Below are positions 46,391 through 56,412 of a stretch of 64,000 nt of DNA, piece by piece. Position 1 is the first letter of the stretch; each line of letters opens with the position of its first letter. Position numbers and translations under genes: made by a program. The DNA comes from Hyphomicrobiales bacterium (GTDB lineage: Bacteria > Pseudomonadota > Alphaproteobacteria > Rhizobiales > Rhizobiaceae). The notes under the pieces were generated by a model, which saw only the letters and a list, made by a program, of their open reading frames with translations, searched no databases and was not told the DNA's origin. The stretch spans positions 42,469 through 106,468 of the forward strand of contig UBXV01000010.1 in assembly GCA_900469625.1 (NCBI GenBank), read 5' to 3'.

Positions 46391-47140
46391 CTACCTGGCG
46401 TCGTGAAAAATGACGCCGACGGTGTGGCGCTGGCCGGAGCGAACACGGCTGACCCCGTGGCGAAGGTTGACACGATAATTGCCCTTCGTTCCCTGAACCG
46501 GCCGGTTGTGCACGGCGAAAGCGACGGCATCGCCCTGGCGAAGAGGAACGACCTCGACACGGCTCTGCATGCGCGGCCGCTGCTCCGTCAGCACGAACTC
46601 GCCGCCAGTGAAATCGTCCCCCGGCTCCGACAGCAGGATCGCCACCTGGATTGGAAAGGCGAGATCGCCATAGAGATCCTGATGCAGACAATTGAAATCG
46701 CCGGGCCCGTACTGAAGCAGCAATGGCGTCGGCCGGACCTGTCCCGCCTCATGGCACTGCCGCAGGAAGTCCGCATGCTCTGGCGGATATCTGTCCTCGA
46801 CGCCCATGCGACCGTTCCATTGGTTGGCGACAACGGCGAGACGGGGATAGAGCGCTGTTCGAAGCCCACCGACGACATCCGGCAGCGGATATTTGAAGTA
46901 GCGATATTCCCCCCTGCCGAAACCATGCCTCGCCATGTGGATGTGGCTGCGGAAATGCTCCTCCTCACGGTAAAGGTCCGAAATCCGCCGGCACTCTTGC
47001 GGTGACAGCAGCCGTTCGAGGACTGCGCAGCCAAAGCCGTCGAGCGCGCTCGAAATCGCCTGCCAGTCATAGGATGCGACACGGGCTTCGACGGATCGTT
47101 CTGCAAGATCCGCAGGGGTGTCTGTCGGATGCTGGTTCAT
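46391..47140 (-). CDS. 2-oxoglutarate/Fe(II)-dependent oxygenase
   Basis: 249 aa double-stranded beta-helix oxygenase. The iron ligands are H153 and D155 (LHQD) and H228 (RHGVSRV), with downstream arginines able to bind 2-oxoglutarate. LQYGPGDFNCLHQDLYGDLAFPIQVAILLSEPGDDFTGGEFV is typical of the prolyl-4-hydroxylase-like superfamily. AAGGAGAC precedes the ATG. It follows alkB on the same strand after 128 bp. The substrate is unknown; protein, nucleic acid or small molecule are all possible. Confidence 0.85.
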   Translation of the reverse strand: MNQHPTDTPADLAERSVEARVASYDWQAISSALDGFGCAVLERLLSPQECRRISDLYREEEHFRSHIHMARHGFGRGEYRYFKYPLPDVVGGLRTALYPRLAVVANQWNGRMGVEDRYPPEHADFLRQCHEAGQVRPTPLLLQYGPGDFNCLHQDLYGDLAFPIQVAILLSEPGDDFTGGEFVLTEQRPRMQSRVEVVPLRQGDAVAFAVHNRPVQGTKGNYRVNLRHGVSRVRSGQRHTVGVIFHDAR

Positions 47141-47268
47141 CGGCTTGTCTCCTTGATGGTTGGCGCCTGTGCGCGATCGATGCTGCGGCGGCAGACTTCG
47201 ATCTGGTAAATGGGACGCATTGCGTCCCGGCCTTCGTTCGGCCGGCATGCCTTCGGCAAACGCTTGCT

Positions 47269-47916
47269 TCAAAGCGCCGAGCGGAAGGTCAGGTTGATGC
47301 GCATCCGTCCGAGCGTCTCGTGGTGGCCGTCCTTCAATTCGGGGACGCCGTGAAAGAAAAGCCGCGACGGACCGCCCCAGACGACGACATCGCCGTGGCG
47401 CAGCGCGTATTTTCGCACCGGGTCGCTGCGGTTTGGTCCGCCGAACTGGAACGTGGCGGGAAGGCCGAGCGACACGGAGACGATCGGCTGCAGGAAATCA
47501 CGCTCGTCCTTGTCCTGATGCAGCGAGAGCCTCGCGCCGGGCGCATAACGATTGATCAGGCAGGCATCGGGCCTGAAATGCGGGTAACCCGCTTCCCCCG
47601 CCGCTGCGGTTGCAAGGGCGAGGAAGCACTGCGGCAGCGCCGGCCACGGCCTGCCGGTTTCCGGATCTTTCCTGTCGTATCGATACCCGCTCCGGTCGGT
47701 CACCCAGCCTGCGGCACCGCAATTGCTCATCGCGACGGACATCGTGTAGCCGCCCGGCGTGACCATGTGTCGGAACGGCGCCCCGGCCACGACCGAGCGC
47801 AGGGCCGGTAGGATCTGGTCTTCGACCGGCAAGGCGAACCCGCGAAGCAGCACCGCTCCCTCGGCCATGGCTTCACGCGATGGATCAAGAGCAAGTTTGG
47901 CGAAGAGGTCGGTCAT
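47269..47916 (-). CDS. alkB: AlkB-type DNA/RNA demethylase (2-oxoglutarate-dependent dioxygenase)
   Basis: 215 aa, close to E. coli AlkB in length and layout. Iron ligands are H133 and D135 (LSLHQDKDE) and H189 (LFFHGV); RMRINLTFR near 204-212 supplies the 2-oxoglutarate arginines. GGYTMSVAMSNCGAAGWVTDRSGYRY and ALPQCF are AlkB-specific. It oxidatively removes methyl groups from 1-methyladenine and 3-methylcytosine. Its start overlaps the stop of the Ada-like protein (ATGA), so the two are coupled. Confidence 0.93.
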   Translation of the reverse strand: MTDLFAKLALDPSREAMAEGAVLLRGFALPVEDQILPALRSVVAGAPFRHMVTPGGYTMSVAMSNCGAAGWVTDRSGYRYDRKDPETGRPWPALPQCFLALATAAAGEAGYPHFRPDACLINRYAPGARLSLHQDKDERDFLQPIVSVSLGLPATFQFGGPNRSDPVRKYALRHGDVVVWGGPSRLFFHGVPELKDGHHETLGRMRINLTFRSAL

Positions 47917-48560
47917 GATGGCAATCCGGCGAGAAAACTGGCGATGTCGGGATGCAGTACCGGGCGGTAACCTGCCCGCAGCGCATGGAAGGTCGAAGGC
48001 GGCGTCAGCATTCCCTCGGCGTCGACGTGGGCTTCCGGTGCGCGGTAGCCCGCTTCCGTCCAGGGAAAACAGTGCCCGGAGGCGACCGTGAACGCGGCGT
48101 CCGCTGCCACGACCACCGTTCCATCGGGCAGGTCGGTGATGGGCAGCGGCAACGGATGGATGCGCTTGCGTCCACCAGACTGCCTTTGCGCATGGAGCGC
48201 CGCATCGAGTTCGCCCGCCGACGGCGGGCTCGAACCGTTGGCCCAGGCGGCCCTGAAGCCGAGGGCGGCCTCCCGCCGGCAGAAGAAGCAGGGACGATGG
48301 CCGGCGGCGAGCGCCACCGCCTCGTCGAGAAAGAAGAGCTCGGTCCAGCTGCGGCCGGCCATCACGTCGCGCCGCCGACCCCGATAATCGCACACACAGA
48401 TCAGCCACGCTTTGGACGACCAGCGTCGTCTGAGCAGGCTCTTCGTCGCGGGATCGTGGATGATGCCGCGGTTTCCGGTGAACAGGCCGCGTTGCATGAT
48501 GGCGACGATGTCGCCAAACGGCGTCACACGGTTCTGAAGCGGGCGATGCTGGTTATCCAT
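47913..48560 (-). CDS. Uncharacterised protein with Ada-like four-cysteine module
   Basis: 215 aa. Residues 50-100 contain ICVC (Cys55, Cys57) and, 34 residues on, the segment FFLDEAVALAAGHRPCFFC (Cys91, Cys94). This closely recalls the EEA-x-AAG-x-RPC-x2-C half of the zinc-binding N-terminal domain of Ada, which repairs methylphosphotriesters and triggers the adaptive response. No methyltransferase PCHR site or AraC helix-turn-helix is present. The C-terminus is unassigned. The 4-bp overlap with alkB mirrors the E. coli ada-alkB operon. Function is inferred; zinc binding is likely. Confidence 0.75.
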   Translation of the reverse strand: MDNQHRPLQNRVTPFGDIVAIMQRGLFTGNRGIIHDPATKSLLRRRWSSKAWLICVCDYRGRRRDVMAGRSWTELFFLDEAVALAAGHRPCFFCRREAALGFRAAWANGSSPPSAGELDAALHAQRQSGGRKRIHPLPLPITDLPDGTVVVAADAAFTVASGHCFPWTEAGYRAPEAHVDAEGMLTPPSTFHALRAGYRPVLHPDIASFLAGLPS

Positions 48561-48790
48561 GCCGGACGTTTCCCCGGATCGCGTCTGCATCCGAAAGCGA
48601 GACCATTGGGCGACGGGGTGGCGCGGAACGCAACACGATCGCCGTGAGGACCACCGCTCTTACAAGCGGCAGAACCAGGCGAGTTTCGCCGAAAAGCAGG
48701 GATCGCGCCACCCGTTTCCTGCGCGTGGCGTGACACGCAGGCAAACTGGCAAGGGGGAAAAGGAGGTTGCCGCCGCACGGCAGAGACGGC

Positions 48791-49751
<961 letters not shown>

Positions 49752-49762
<11 letters not shown>

Positions 49763-50732
49763 GATTGAAACACTTCACGAAGCCGTCATGGCTGAGGGCA
49801 GATGGCGGTGGAATTTCGACGGAACAGACAGGCGTCGCCCTATGGCAACGCGGCTGGAACCGACAGCCGGGCGGAAAGTTGGCAATGGACGGAACCGTGC
49901 CCTCGATCTCCTGCAGGCGCTTGCGCCCTTCCAGTCGACGCGAACCGAGCTGTGGCAGCGATTTCAAGAGGCCGTCGGTATAGGGATGGGCCGGATGGAG
50001 GAAGAGATCGGCGACCGGCCTCTCTTCGACAAGACGCCCGGCATACATGATGCCGACCCTGTTGCACATGTTGGCGATCACGCCCAGGTCATGGCTGATC
50101 ATCAAGACGGACGTGCCGCGCGCGGCGCACAGCTCCTTCACAAGCTTCAAGATCTCCGCCTGCACCGTGACATCGAGCGCGGTCGTCGGCTCGTCGGCGA
50201 TCAGGAGGTCCGGGTTGCAGGCAAGCGCAATGGCGATCATCACCCGCTGCCGCATGCCGCCGGACATCTGGTGCGGATAGGCTTTTACCCGTTCTTCCGG
50301 CGCCGGCACCTGGACATTGCCGAGCGCCTCGATCGCCAGCTTCTCCGCCTCCTTCCAGGTGGCGCCCTTGTGCAGTACGAACATCTCGGCGATCTGCCGT
50401 CCAACCGGTGACAGAGGGTTCAGCGCCGTCATCGGCTCCTGGAAGATCATGGCGATGCGCTCGCCGCGAAGCCGTCGCAGCTCGCGCTTTGAAAGCGCCC
50501 TCAGGTCCCGGCCATCGAAAATCAACTCGCCACCGGTCACGGCGAGCGGCTTTTTGAGCAGGCCGATGATCGAGAGCGCGGTGATGCTCTTGCCACAGCC
50601 CGATTCACCCACCAGCCCATAGGCTTCACCGCGCCCGATCGAGAAGGACACGTTGTCGACGACGTTGTGGCCCACCCGGCCCGAGACGATATCGAGGCGT
50701 AGATCCCTGACCTCAAGCAAGTTGTCCGTCAT
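49752..50732 (-). CDS. dppD: Oligopeptide/dipeptide ABC transporter ATP-binding protein, DppD-type
   Basis: 326 aa. Walker A GESGCGKS, signature MSGGMRQR and Walker [15 protein letters not shown] are intact. The C-terminal [18 protein letters not shown] is the four-cysteine iron-sulfur-type motif of the OppD/DppD branch. Its start overlaps the DppC stop (ATGA). Confidence 0.94.
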
Positions 50733-51550
50733 AGCTGGCGCGCCCTCATATGCGGATCGAGCCAGTCACGCAGGCCGTCGCCGAAAAGATTGAGCCCGAG
50801 AACCGTGACGAAGATCGCCAGCCCCGGGAAGATCGCCGCCCAGGGCGCGATGACGATGAGCTCGCGCGCGTCGGTCAGCATGTTGCCCCAGCTCGGGAAG
50901 GGCGGCTTGATGCCAAGGCCGAGATAGGAAAGCGCTGCTTCCGCCAGGATCGCATCGCCCATGCCGAGCGTTCCGATCACCAGGATCGGACCGATCATGT
51001 TGGGCAGGATCTGGGTGATCATGATGCGGATGTCGCCGTAACCGAGCGTCTTTGCCGCCTGGACATAACCCTGCTTCTTCAAGGACAGCGCCGAGCTTCG
51101 GGCGATGCGGCAGGTCCATGACCAGTTGGTGAGGCCGAGCGCAATCAGCAGACTGGCAAGCCCCGGGCCGAGGATCGCCATGATGGCGAGCGCAAAGATC
51201 AGGCTTGGGATCGCCAGCATCAGGTTGGTGAGCCCGGTGACGAAATCATCCCACCAGCCGCCGAAATAACCGGCCGAAATGCCGAGTGCCAGGCCGATCA
51301 GCGTGTTGATCACCTGCGAGCCGATGCCGACGGCGAGCGAGATTCGGGCGCCGTAGAGGATGCGGCTCAAGACATCGCGCCCTTGCGCGTCGGTGCCGAA
51401 CCAGAACTGCGCATCCGGCGGCAGTTCGGCATTCATCAGGTCGGCGTCGAGCACCGGATCGGTCGGCGCGATCAGCGGCGCAAGCAGCGCCGTCGAGATG
51501 ATGACGATGCACAACACGCCACCGATGAGGAGATTGAGCCTTGGTCTCAT
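50729..51550 (-). CDS. dppC: Oligopeptide/dipeptide ABC transporter permease, DppC-type
   Basis: 273 aa with about six membrane segments. ADLMNAELPPDAQFWFGTDAQGRDVLSRILYGARISL is the invariant DppC/OppC periplasmic loop and the coupling loop is KKQGYVQAAKTLGYGD. It follows dppB by 4 bp. Confidence 0.94.
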   Translation of the reverse strand: MRPRLNLLIGGVLCIVIISTALLAPLIAPTDPVLDADLMNAELPPDAQFWFGTDAQGRDVLSRILYGARISLAVGIGSQVINTLIGLALGISAGYFGGWWDDFVTGLTNLMLAIPSLIFALAIMAILGPGLASLLIALGLTNWSWTCRIARSSALSLKKQGYVQAAKTLGYGDIRIMITQILPNMIGPILVIGTLGMGDAILAEAALSYLGLGIKPPFPSWGNMLTDARELIVIAPWAAIFPGLAIFVTVLGLNLFGDGLRDWLDPHMRARQL

Positions 51551-51554
51551 GGAT

Positions 51555-52490
51555 CTATCCGTGACTGATGCGCGGATCGATGACCGCGTAGAGAATATCG
51601 ACGATGGTGTTGATGAGCAGGAACCAGAGGACGATGACGAGGATCGCGCCTTGCACCACGGGGATATCGCGCAGGCTCACGCTGTCGACCAGCAGCGAGC
51701 CCAGCCCCGGCCAGGAGAACAGCTTCTCGACCACCACCGCCTGGCCCATCATCGAGCCGAATTGCAGGCCGATGGTGGTGATGATCAACACCAGGACGTT
51801 ACGCACGACGTGCCACGTGACGAGGCGAAATGCGTTCATGCCCTTTGCACGGGCAGTGCGGATGAAATCGGCGTTCATCACGTCGAGCACCGCGGCGCGC
51901 GTCGTGCGCGCCAAGAGCGCCATCGGCGCGATCCCGAGCGTCAATGCCGGCAAGATGAGGTTCGCAGGCCCGCCATCGCCGTAACCGAAGCTCGGCAACC
52001 AGCCGAGAGTGAGCGCGAACAGGTACATGCCGAGCAGCCCAAGCCAGAACTGCGGCAGCGAGAGACCCGAGATCGCGCCGATCATGGTGAGCGTGTCGAT
52101 GATGCTGCCCGGCCTCAGGGCGGCGATGAAGCCGAGCGGCACGCCGACGAACATCGCGATCGCCATTGCCGCGAACGCGAGCTTCAAGGTCGGCCACATG
52201 CGCTCGCCGATCAGCTGCGCCACCGGCTGCCGGCTGCGGAACGACGTCCCGAGGTCAAACCGCGCGAGATCTGACAGATACGATCCGAACCGCACGTAAA
52301 GCGGCTGGTCGAGGCCGAACTCGCGCGTCATCTTCTCGACGACCTTCGGGTCGCCACCGCCCTTGCCGTTGGCCGTCAGGCTGGTGGCGATGCTGCCCGG
52401 CACGACACTGAAGATCACGAAGATCAACAGCGAGATCGCGATGACTGTCGGGATCACCTGCAGGACGCGGCGCACGACAAATTGAAGCAT
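51555..52490 (-). CDS. dppB: Oligopeptide/dipeptide ABC transporter permease, DppB-type
   Basis: 311 aa with six membrane segments. The start LQFVVRRVLQVIPTVIAISLLIF and the coupling loop NADFIRTARAKGMNAFRLVTWHVVRN are characteristic of DppB. It is 203 bp downstream of the binding-protein gene, behind a stem-loop. Confidence 0.94.
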   Translation of the reverse strand: MLQFVVRRVLQVIPTVIAISLLIFVIFSVVPGSIATSLTANGKGGGDPKVVEKMTREFGLDQPLYVRFGSYLSDLARFDLGTSFRSRQPVAQLIGERMWPTLKLAFAAMAIAMFVGVPLGFIAALRPGSIIDTLTMIGAISGLSLPQFWLGLLGMYLFALTLGWLPSFGYGDGGPANLILPALTLGIAPMALLARTTRAAVLDVMNADFIRTARAKGMNAFRLVTWHVVRNVLVLIITTIGLQFGSMMGQAVVVEKLFSWPGLGSLLVDSVSLRDIPVVQGAILVIVLWFLLINTIVDILYAVIDPRISHG

Positions 52491-52600
52491 TCATTCCCCC
52501 TCTCGCTGCGCCCAACCGCGGTTGCACGGGCGATAACCATTCGGCGCTTGGCCAACCGATCGCAAACGGTTCGGTCAGTTCGCTCAACCGAACGGCCTAT

Positions 52601-52620
52601 ACGTAAGGTAATACTTACGT
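52601..52620 (-). promoter_or_regulatory. Inverted repeat upstream of dppB
   Basis: ACGTAAG-6 nt-CTTACGT, a perfect 7-bp dyad, lies about 110 bases before dppB in the gap after dppA. It could be an operator or a weak secondary promoter element. No other explanation is visible. Confidence 0.3.
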
Positions 52621-52656
52621 TTTCAGCGGCGACATATGTCGGTTCGTTGCGGAAAA

Positions 52657-52686
52657 GCCCCGGTATCGCGCGGGCGATACCGGGGC
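52657..52686 (-). terminator. Terminator/attenuator between dppA and dppB
   Basis: GCCCCGGTATCGC / GCGATACCGGGGC is a perfect 13-bp stem with a 4-base loop, 7 bases after the dppA stop. On the minus strand it is followed by TTTTCC, so partial rho-independent termination is likely and the binding protein would be over-expressed relative to the permeases. Confidence 0.75.
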
Positions 52687-52693
52687 GCTTGCA

Positions 52694-54295
52694 TCAACGC
52701 CCGGCCGGGACGGTTTCGTCCACCCAGAGCTTCTCGTAGGACTGGATCGCCAGCTCGGCCGAGTTCGGCTGCAGCCCGTGCAGCCAGGGCTGGTAGGCCA
52801 TGACCGCCTTGTTGTAGTTGAAGAACCAGACCGGCGCTTCCTCCTGGACAAGGTTGTTGGCCTTGCGCAGCAGGTCGTTCTTCTCTTCGTCCGTCTTGGC
52901 GACCTTGGCCGCCTCGAACAGCTTGTCGAAGTCGGCGTTTGCGAACTTCTGATAGTTGCACGCCGCTTGCGAGGTCTTCGAGTAGAAGCACTGCATTGCC
53001 GTCAGTGCGTCCGGACCGCTTTCCGACGACCACATGAAGGACTGGAAATCGCCGGCCGGCACGACTTCGGAAAGCACGGAAGCCTCAACGGGCTTGGCCT
53101 TCACGCGGATGCCGACCTTTTCCAGCATCGGGATGATCGCTTCGACGATCGTCAGGCCCCAGCTTTCATTCTGGGTCGCCGTCAGCTCGACGTCGAAGCC
53201 ATCGGCATAGCCTGCCTCGGCGAGCAGGGCCTTGGCCTTTTCCGGATCGTAGGCATAGGGCTGGGCATCCTTGTCATAGGCCGGCGACGACGTCGGCAGC
53301 CAGCCGGTGGCCCGGTAGGCCTTGTCCTTGGCCAGCCGCTTGATGATCAGGTCGGCATTGATCGCGTGGTTGAAGGCCTGGCGAACGCGCTTGTCCTTGA
53401 AGGGTTCGAAATCGAGGTTGAAGCCGACATACCGCGTGTAGACCTCGGCAACCTCGAGAAGCCCCTTGGACAGCTCGGGATCGGCCTGGTAGGCGACGTA
53501 TTGCGAGGGCCCGAGGACCGAGACGTCGATCTCCTTGTTGCGGAAGGCGACGTCGCGCGCCGAGGCATCGCCCATGATCAGGATGTTGATCTTGTCGGCA
53601 TAGGGCTTGTCCTTCTCGTAGTATTTCGCCCACTTCTCGACCGTCAGCCGCGAACCGGGCACGTATTCGGCAAACTTGTAGGGGCCAAGGCCGATCGGGT
53701 GGCTGGCGAATCCTTCCTTATCGGCTTCGCCTGCCGGGTAGATCGCGGTGTTGTTGCGCATGAACAGGTAGGCCGGATCGACCGGGTCGGTCAGCGTCAC
53801 TTCGAGGGTAAAGTCGTCGACCTTCTTCAGGCCGGAGATCGCCTGGGCCTTGCCGGCCATGTAGTCGGCGCCGCCCTTGATGTTGGCGATGTAGCGCGAG
53901 GGCGGATAGGCCTTGGCCGGATCGGCCATGCGGGTGAAGCTGGCGATGATGTCATCGGCCGTCATCTGCTTGTCGTTGTGGAAATAGGCGTCCTGGCGCA
54001 GCTTGTAGGTATAGACGAGCTTGTCGGCGGAGATGTCGACATCGGTCGCGAGCGCCAGCACCGGAACGTTCTTGTCCGCGTCCCAGTCGTAAAGCGTGCG
54101 GTGGATGGCCTTTGCGTAGAATTCGTCCTGCGTCTGCGGCGACGCCTGGATGTCGAGCGTCGAGAAGCTGTCACCATAGGGCGCCACGAAGTTGACCGTG
54201 CCGCCGGCCCGCGGCGCGTCTGCCGCCTGGACAGACGCCGCCCCCGCCAGCAACGCGGCCGTCAGCGTCGAAAGCAATGCTAATTTTTTCATCAT
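52694..54295 (-). CDS. dppA: Oligopeptide/dipeptide ABC transporter substrate-binding protein, DppA-type
   Basis: 533 aa, SBP family 5. Signal peptide MMKKLALLSTLTAALLAGAASVQA, then GGTVNFVAPYGDSFSTLDIQASPQTQDEF. KDKRVRQAFNHAINADLIIKRL is a family landmark. GGAGG lies 9 bases before the ATG at 54295; the ATG immediately after (54292) is an alternative. It follows the amidohydrolase gene on the same strand, so the imported ligand may be that enzyme's substrate. Confidence 0.92.
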   Translation of the reverse strand: MMKKLALLSTLTAALLAGAASVQAADAPRAGGTVNFVAPYGDSFSTLDIQASPQTQDEFYAKAIHRTLYDWDADKNVPVLALATDVDISADKLVYTYKLRQDAYFHNDKQMTADDIIASFTRMADPAKAYPPSRYIANIKGGADYMAGKAQAISGLKKVDDFTLEVTLTDPVDPAYLFMRNNTAIYPAGEADKEGFASHPIGLGPYKFAEYVPGSRLTVEKWAKYYEKDKPYADKINILIMGDASARDVAFRNKEIDVSVLGPSQYVAYQADPELSKGLLEVAEVYTRYVGFNLDFEPFKDKRVRQAFNHAINADLIIKRLAKDKAYRATGWLPTSSPAYDKDAQPYAYDPEKAKALLAEAGYADGFDVELTATQNESWGLTIVEAIIPMLEKVGIRVKAKPVEASVLSEVVPAGDFQSFMWSSESGPDALTAMQCFYSKTSQAACNYQKFANADFDKLFEAAKVAKTDEEKNDLLRKANNLVQEEAPVWFFNYNKAVMAYQPWLHGLQPNSAELAIQSYEKLWVDETVPAGR

Positions 54296-54413
54296 TCCCG
54301 TATTCCTCCCCACTTGTTGTTCTGCAGATGGATAAACAAGATCGCGATCCCACCCGACCTCCCGGACCGGTTGGGATGCATTGAGCCGCGCCGAGCGGCT
54401 CACTCCGCCTTCG

Positions 54414-56051
54414 TCAGGCGTTCTGTCGCTCGAAGACCACTTCGCCGCCCCGGATTGCCAGGGTGCAGTGCGTGTCGTTGAGGATGTCTTCGGGGGTCGC
54501 CGTCAGCATGTTCCTGGAAAACACCGCGATGTCGGCAAGTTGCCCCGGGACCAGCCGTCCCTTGACCGTCTCGAGCTTCTGCGAGAACGCGCCATATTCG
54601 GTGTAGACCTGCAGTGCCTCCTCGATGGTCACGCACTCGCGCGCGTCCATCACCGTGCCCTTGGCCGTCTTGCGCGTCAGCATGCTGTAGATATTGGGGA
54701 ACGGATTGGGATGACAGACCGGCGCATCGCTGCCGGTCGCAGGCTTGAAGCCCAGCTCCTTCCAGGTCTTCAACGGGTAACTCGACAGTGCCCGCTCCTC
54801 GCCGAGCACCGAAACGTAGGCGTCGCCGAAATCGTAGATGAACACCTGTTGCGGACAGGGATAGATGCCCGCCTTCACCATCCGCTGGTGCTGCGCGTCG
54901 CTGGAAAAGCCGCAATGCTCGATGCGATGGCGGCGGTCCGCGTCCGGGATGGCGGCGAGCGCCTTCTCGTAGGCGGTAATCAGCTGATCGATCGCCGCAT
55001 CGCCGATGGCGTGGCATGCGAGTTGATAGCCCTTGGCATGGGCGTCGAGCACCATCGCCTCGAGGTCGGCATCCGAAAGGATCTGCACGCCTCTATTGTC
55101 GTCATCGCCGAGGTAGGGGCTGCTCATCCACGCGGTTCGACCGCCAGCCGAACCATCGAGGAAGATCTTGACCGCCCCGACCTTCAGCATATCGTCGCCG
55201 ACGCCGGAAACGAGACCGGCCTCATAGCTTTGCGGCACGATCGAAACCTTGGGGTCTCCGAGAAGCACGAGCCAGGTGCGCACCGGCAATCGGTTGTTGA
55301 GCTTGGCCAGATTGTAGGCCTTGATCTCATCGAAGCCTGCGACCTGGCCGACGGCCGCATCCATGACGCTGGTGATGCCGTAGGACAACAGCAGATTGCC
55401 GCCGCTTTCGATGGCATCGATCATCTCGGCGGTCGATGCTTTCGGGATGGCGGCACGGACCAGCCCCTGGGCGTTTTCCGCGACCAGGCCCGTCAGCGAA
55501 CCGGAGACCTGTTCGATCAGGCCACCTTCCGGTACGGCCGTGGTCTCGTCGACGCCGGCAAGGCGGAACGCTTCCGAATTGAAAATCGACACGTGCCCGC
55601 AGGCCCGCACGACCATGACCGGATGGTTTGGCGCAACCGCGTCGAGCTCGGCGCGAAGCGGATGGCGGCCAGTGTCGAGCTTGGTCTGGTCGTAACCGCG
55701 CGCACGGATCCAGGTGCCGGCCGGCGTCGTTTCGGCCTGCTCGCCGATCGCTGCAAGCAGGCTTTCGAGCGTGGGGGCCGCCTGCGGCGTCGCGTCGACC
55801 CAGTTCAACGTCAGGCCAACGGAAATCAGATGAAGATGCGCGTCATTGAGACCGGGGGTCGCAAATTGCCCCTGAAGGTCGAGAAGCTCGGTCCCCACGC
55901 CACGATAGGCTTCCATCTCCTGACGGGTGCCCGTGGCCAGGATCTTGCCCTGCCAGATGGCAACAGCCTCGACGACGCCCTCGGCTAGACCGCACCAGAT
56001 CACACCATTGTGCACGATCCTGTCGGCGTGAAAACTCTGTCCCGCTGGCAT
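54414..56051 (-). CDS. YtcJ-like amidohydrolase family metal-dependent hydrolase
   Basis: 545 aa, amidohydrolase superfamily 3. The first metal-ligand pair is H72 and H74 in NDAHLHLIS. Later LACHAIGDAAIDQLI and RIEHCGFSS supply further histidines, and TGSDAPVCHPNPF the aspartate. YtcJ-like enzymes hydrolyse amides or carbamates of varied small molecules. A very strong GGGGAGGAG site precedes the ATG. It is the first gene of the dpp operon (gap of 118 bp to dppA). The substrate is unknown. Confidence 0.88.
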   Translation of the reverse strand: MPAGQSFHADRIVHNGVIWCGLAEGVVEAVAIWQGKILATGTRQEMEAYRGVGTELLDLQGQFATPGLNDAHLHLISVGLTLNWVDATPQAAPTLESLLAAIGEQAETTPAGTWIRARGYDQTKLDTGRHPLRAELDAVAPNHPVMVVRACGHVSIFNSEAFRLAGVDETTAVPEGGLIEQVSGSLTGLVAENAQGLVRAAIPKASTAEMIDAIESGGNLLLSYGITSVMDAAVGQVAGFDEIKAYNLAKLNNRLPVRTWLVLLGDPKVSIVPQSYEAGLVSGVGDDMLKVGAVKIFLDGSAGGRTAWMSSPYLGDDDNRGVQILSDADLEAMVLDAHAKGYQLACHAIGDAAIDQLITAYEKALAAIPDADRRHRIEHCGFSSDAQHQRMVKAGIYPCPQQVFIYDFGDAYVSVLGEERALSSYPLKTWKELGFKPATGSDAPVCHPNPFPNIYSMLTRKTAKGTVMDARECVTIEEALQVYTEYGAFSQKLETVKGRLVPGQLADIAVFSRNMLTATPEDILNDTHCTLAIRGGEVVFERQNA

Positions 56052-56412
56052 CTAAGGCTCCTCCCCTCGGCCGTCACTGCAATGCGGAGCGCGGCTGATG
56101 ACAACCGGCTTCCGGCACAGGGCTCGTGTCTCCCTGCCCGTTCGGGTGCGCTCTGGAACCGGGTTCCTACCCGGCCCGCAGCGGCGCACCGATGGGCCAC
56201 GAACTGTGCATTGAGGATGCTAGAGAAAAGGAAAGTGGGCGGCCAATGCATAGAATTTCAGACGCTATGAAATAATTGCATAACGGTTGCGGGTTGCGCT
56301 TCTGATCGCGCGCAGCACGTGCACCACCACCGGTGCGCGCGCCCACGCAAAACGAATGCGGCGCGCGTCCGGGATGACGCGCGCCGCAATATCATATGGG
56401 TTTTCTAGGCGT
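56052..56412. other. Intergenic region with amidohydrolase-dpp promoter and methyltransferase terminator
   Basis: This 361-bp gap has no supported gene. The side near 56051 should carry the promoter of the amidohydrolase-dpp operon; an AT-rich ATGAAATAATTGCATAA lies around 56267-56283. The far side holds a terminator (56358-56387). I recognised no operator. Confidence 0.4.
56358..56387 (-). terminator. Terminator after the methyltransferase gene
   Basis: GCGGCGCGCGTC / GACGCGCGCCGC is a perfect 12-bp stem with a 6-base loop, 26 bases downstream of the methyltransferase stop on the minus strand. It is followed by ATTCGTTTTGC, a modest T-run. Confidence 0.65.

Noticed and set aside
52778-54283. 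501-aa plus-strand frame opposite dppA
   Set aside because: Signal peptide and SBP family 5 features are on the minus strand.
54381-55988. 535-aa plus-strand frame opposite the YtcJ-like hydrolase
   Set aside because: Antisense to a protein with ordered metal-binding histidines and a strong ribosome site.
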